Source of the DNA: Oscillospiraceae bacterium
Lineage (GTDB): Bacteria > Bacillota > Clostridia > Oscillospirales > Ruminococcaceae
Direction of reading: 5' to 3'
Length of the DNA: 5,657 nucleotides
Assembly (NCBI GenBank): GCA_003508605.1
Contig: DNUB01000059.1
Location: 1,035 to 6,691, forward strand
In this document: positions 5,535 through 5,657 of the stretch, piece by piece
Layout: each line of letters opens with the position of its first letter
Position numbering within the stretch: the stretch's first letter is position 1
Notes under the pieces: model-generated
Database searches by the model: none
The model's input: only the letters and a program-made list of their open reading frames with translations
Told to the model about the DNA's origin: nothing
Translations under genes and position numbers: made by a program

Positions 5535-5540
5535 TCCTCC
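5535..5540 (-). promoter_or_regulatory. Ribosome binding site supporting a GTG start
   Basis: GGAGGA on the - strand ends ten bases before the GTG at 5524. No in-frame ATG lies between it and the GTG, and the next downstream in-frame ATG would remove conserved N-lobe sequence. The GTG is therefore the best start for the carboxyltransferase gene. Confidence 0.75.
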
Positions 5541-5598
5541 GATCTGTTTTTAATTTTTTTAAAATCGTTCTTTCATCAAGCCTGATGCCGATTTATTT

Positions 5599-5645
5599 CA
5601 AAACAGTTTTGCTGTAATATGCCTGCCTTTATACTTTATAATCAA
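5599..5645 (-). promoter_or_regulatory. Putative promoter/operator region of the carboxyltransferase operon
   Basis: This AT-rich stretch lies 75-120 bases upstream of the GTG start. TTGATT (5645-5640) and CATATT (5621-5616) at 18-base spacing match the -35 and -10 boxes in four of six bases each. Two TATAAA boxes in a direct repeat (5627-5640) are alternative -10 elements, one of which would need a -35 beyond the window. A perfect dyad CAAAACAGTTTTG (5599-5611) lies just downstream and could bind a regulator. All of this is weak evidence. Confidence 0.3.
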
Positions 5646-5657
5646 AATCCGATGTCC

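Overview
The window looks like chromosomal DNA of a gut-type anaerobic Clostridia, most likely in or near Ruminococcaceae/Oscillospiraceae. This is an inference from three things: moderate GC, consensus Gram-positive promoters and strong AGGAGG-type ribosome binding sites; surface proteins ending in a PNTG-type sortase signal with a KKRK tail; and a biotin-dependent carboxyltransferase/decarboxylase operon of a kind common in these anaerobes. No rRNA, tRNA, CRISPR array, transposase or phage gene is visible.

Left part (1-2180, + strand): a tandem array of at least three related genes for exported, wall-anchored proteins. Only the last 24 codons of the first are present (1-76). The second (316-1083, 255 aa) and third (1298-2095, 265 aa) are complete. 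Each full protein has a signal peptide, an acidic and probably beta-rich ectodomain, a low-complexity Thr/Ala/Pro/Gly linker and a QPNTG-hydrophobic-KKRK sorting signal. The linker and tail are almost the same in all copies while the ectodomains have diverged strongly. Each unit has its own promoter and strong hairpin terminator, so they appear to be separately transcribed cassettes. The ectodomain function is unknown.

Middle (2096-2300): a convergent intergenic region with a + strand terminator (2150-2179) for the surface-protein array and a - strand terminator (2251-2284) for the operon arriving from the right.

Right part (2301-5524, - strand): a compact three-gene operon. In transcription order it encodes a divergent CoA-ester carboxyltransferase of the MmdA/PccB/transcarboxylase 12S type (GTG start), a 121-aa biotin carboxyl carrier protein with an EAMKM biotinylation site, and an OadA/transcarboxylase 5S-type subunit with all metal-site residues but no biotin domain of its own. 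Gaps are 44 and 24 bp. The biotin on the small carrier would shuttle CO2 between the two carboxyltransferase subunits. No membrane beta (OadB/GcdB) or gamma/delta subunit and no biotin carboxylase lies in or directly next to the operon, so it has the parts list of a soluble transcarboxylase (12S + 1.3S + 5S). A Na+-pumping decarboxylase with its beta subunit encoded elsewhere is the main alternative.

Far right (5525-5657): upstream region of the operon, AT-rich, with a short perfect dyad and only weak promoter candidates.
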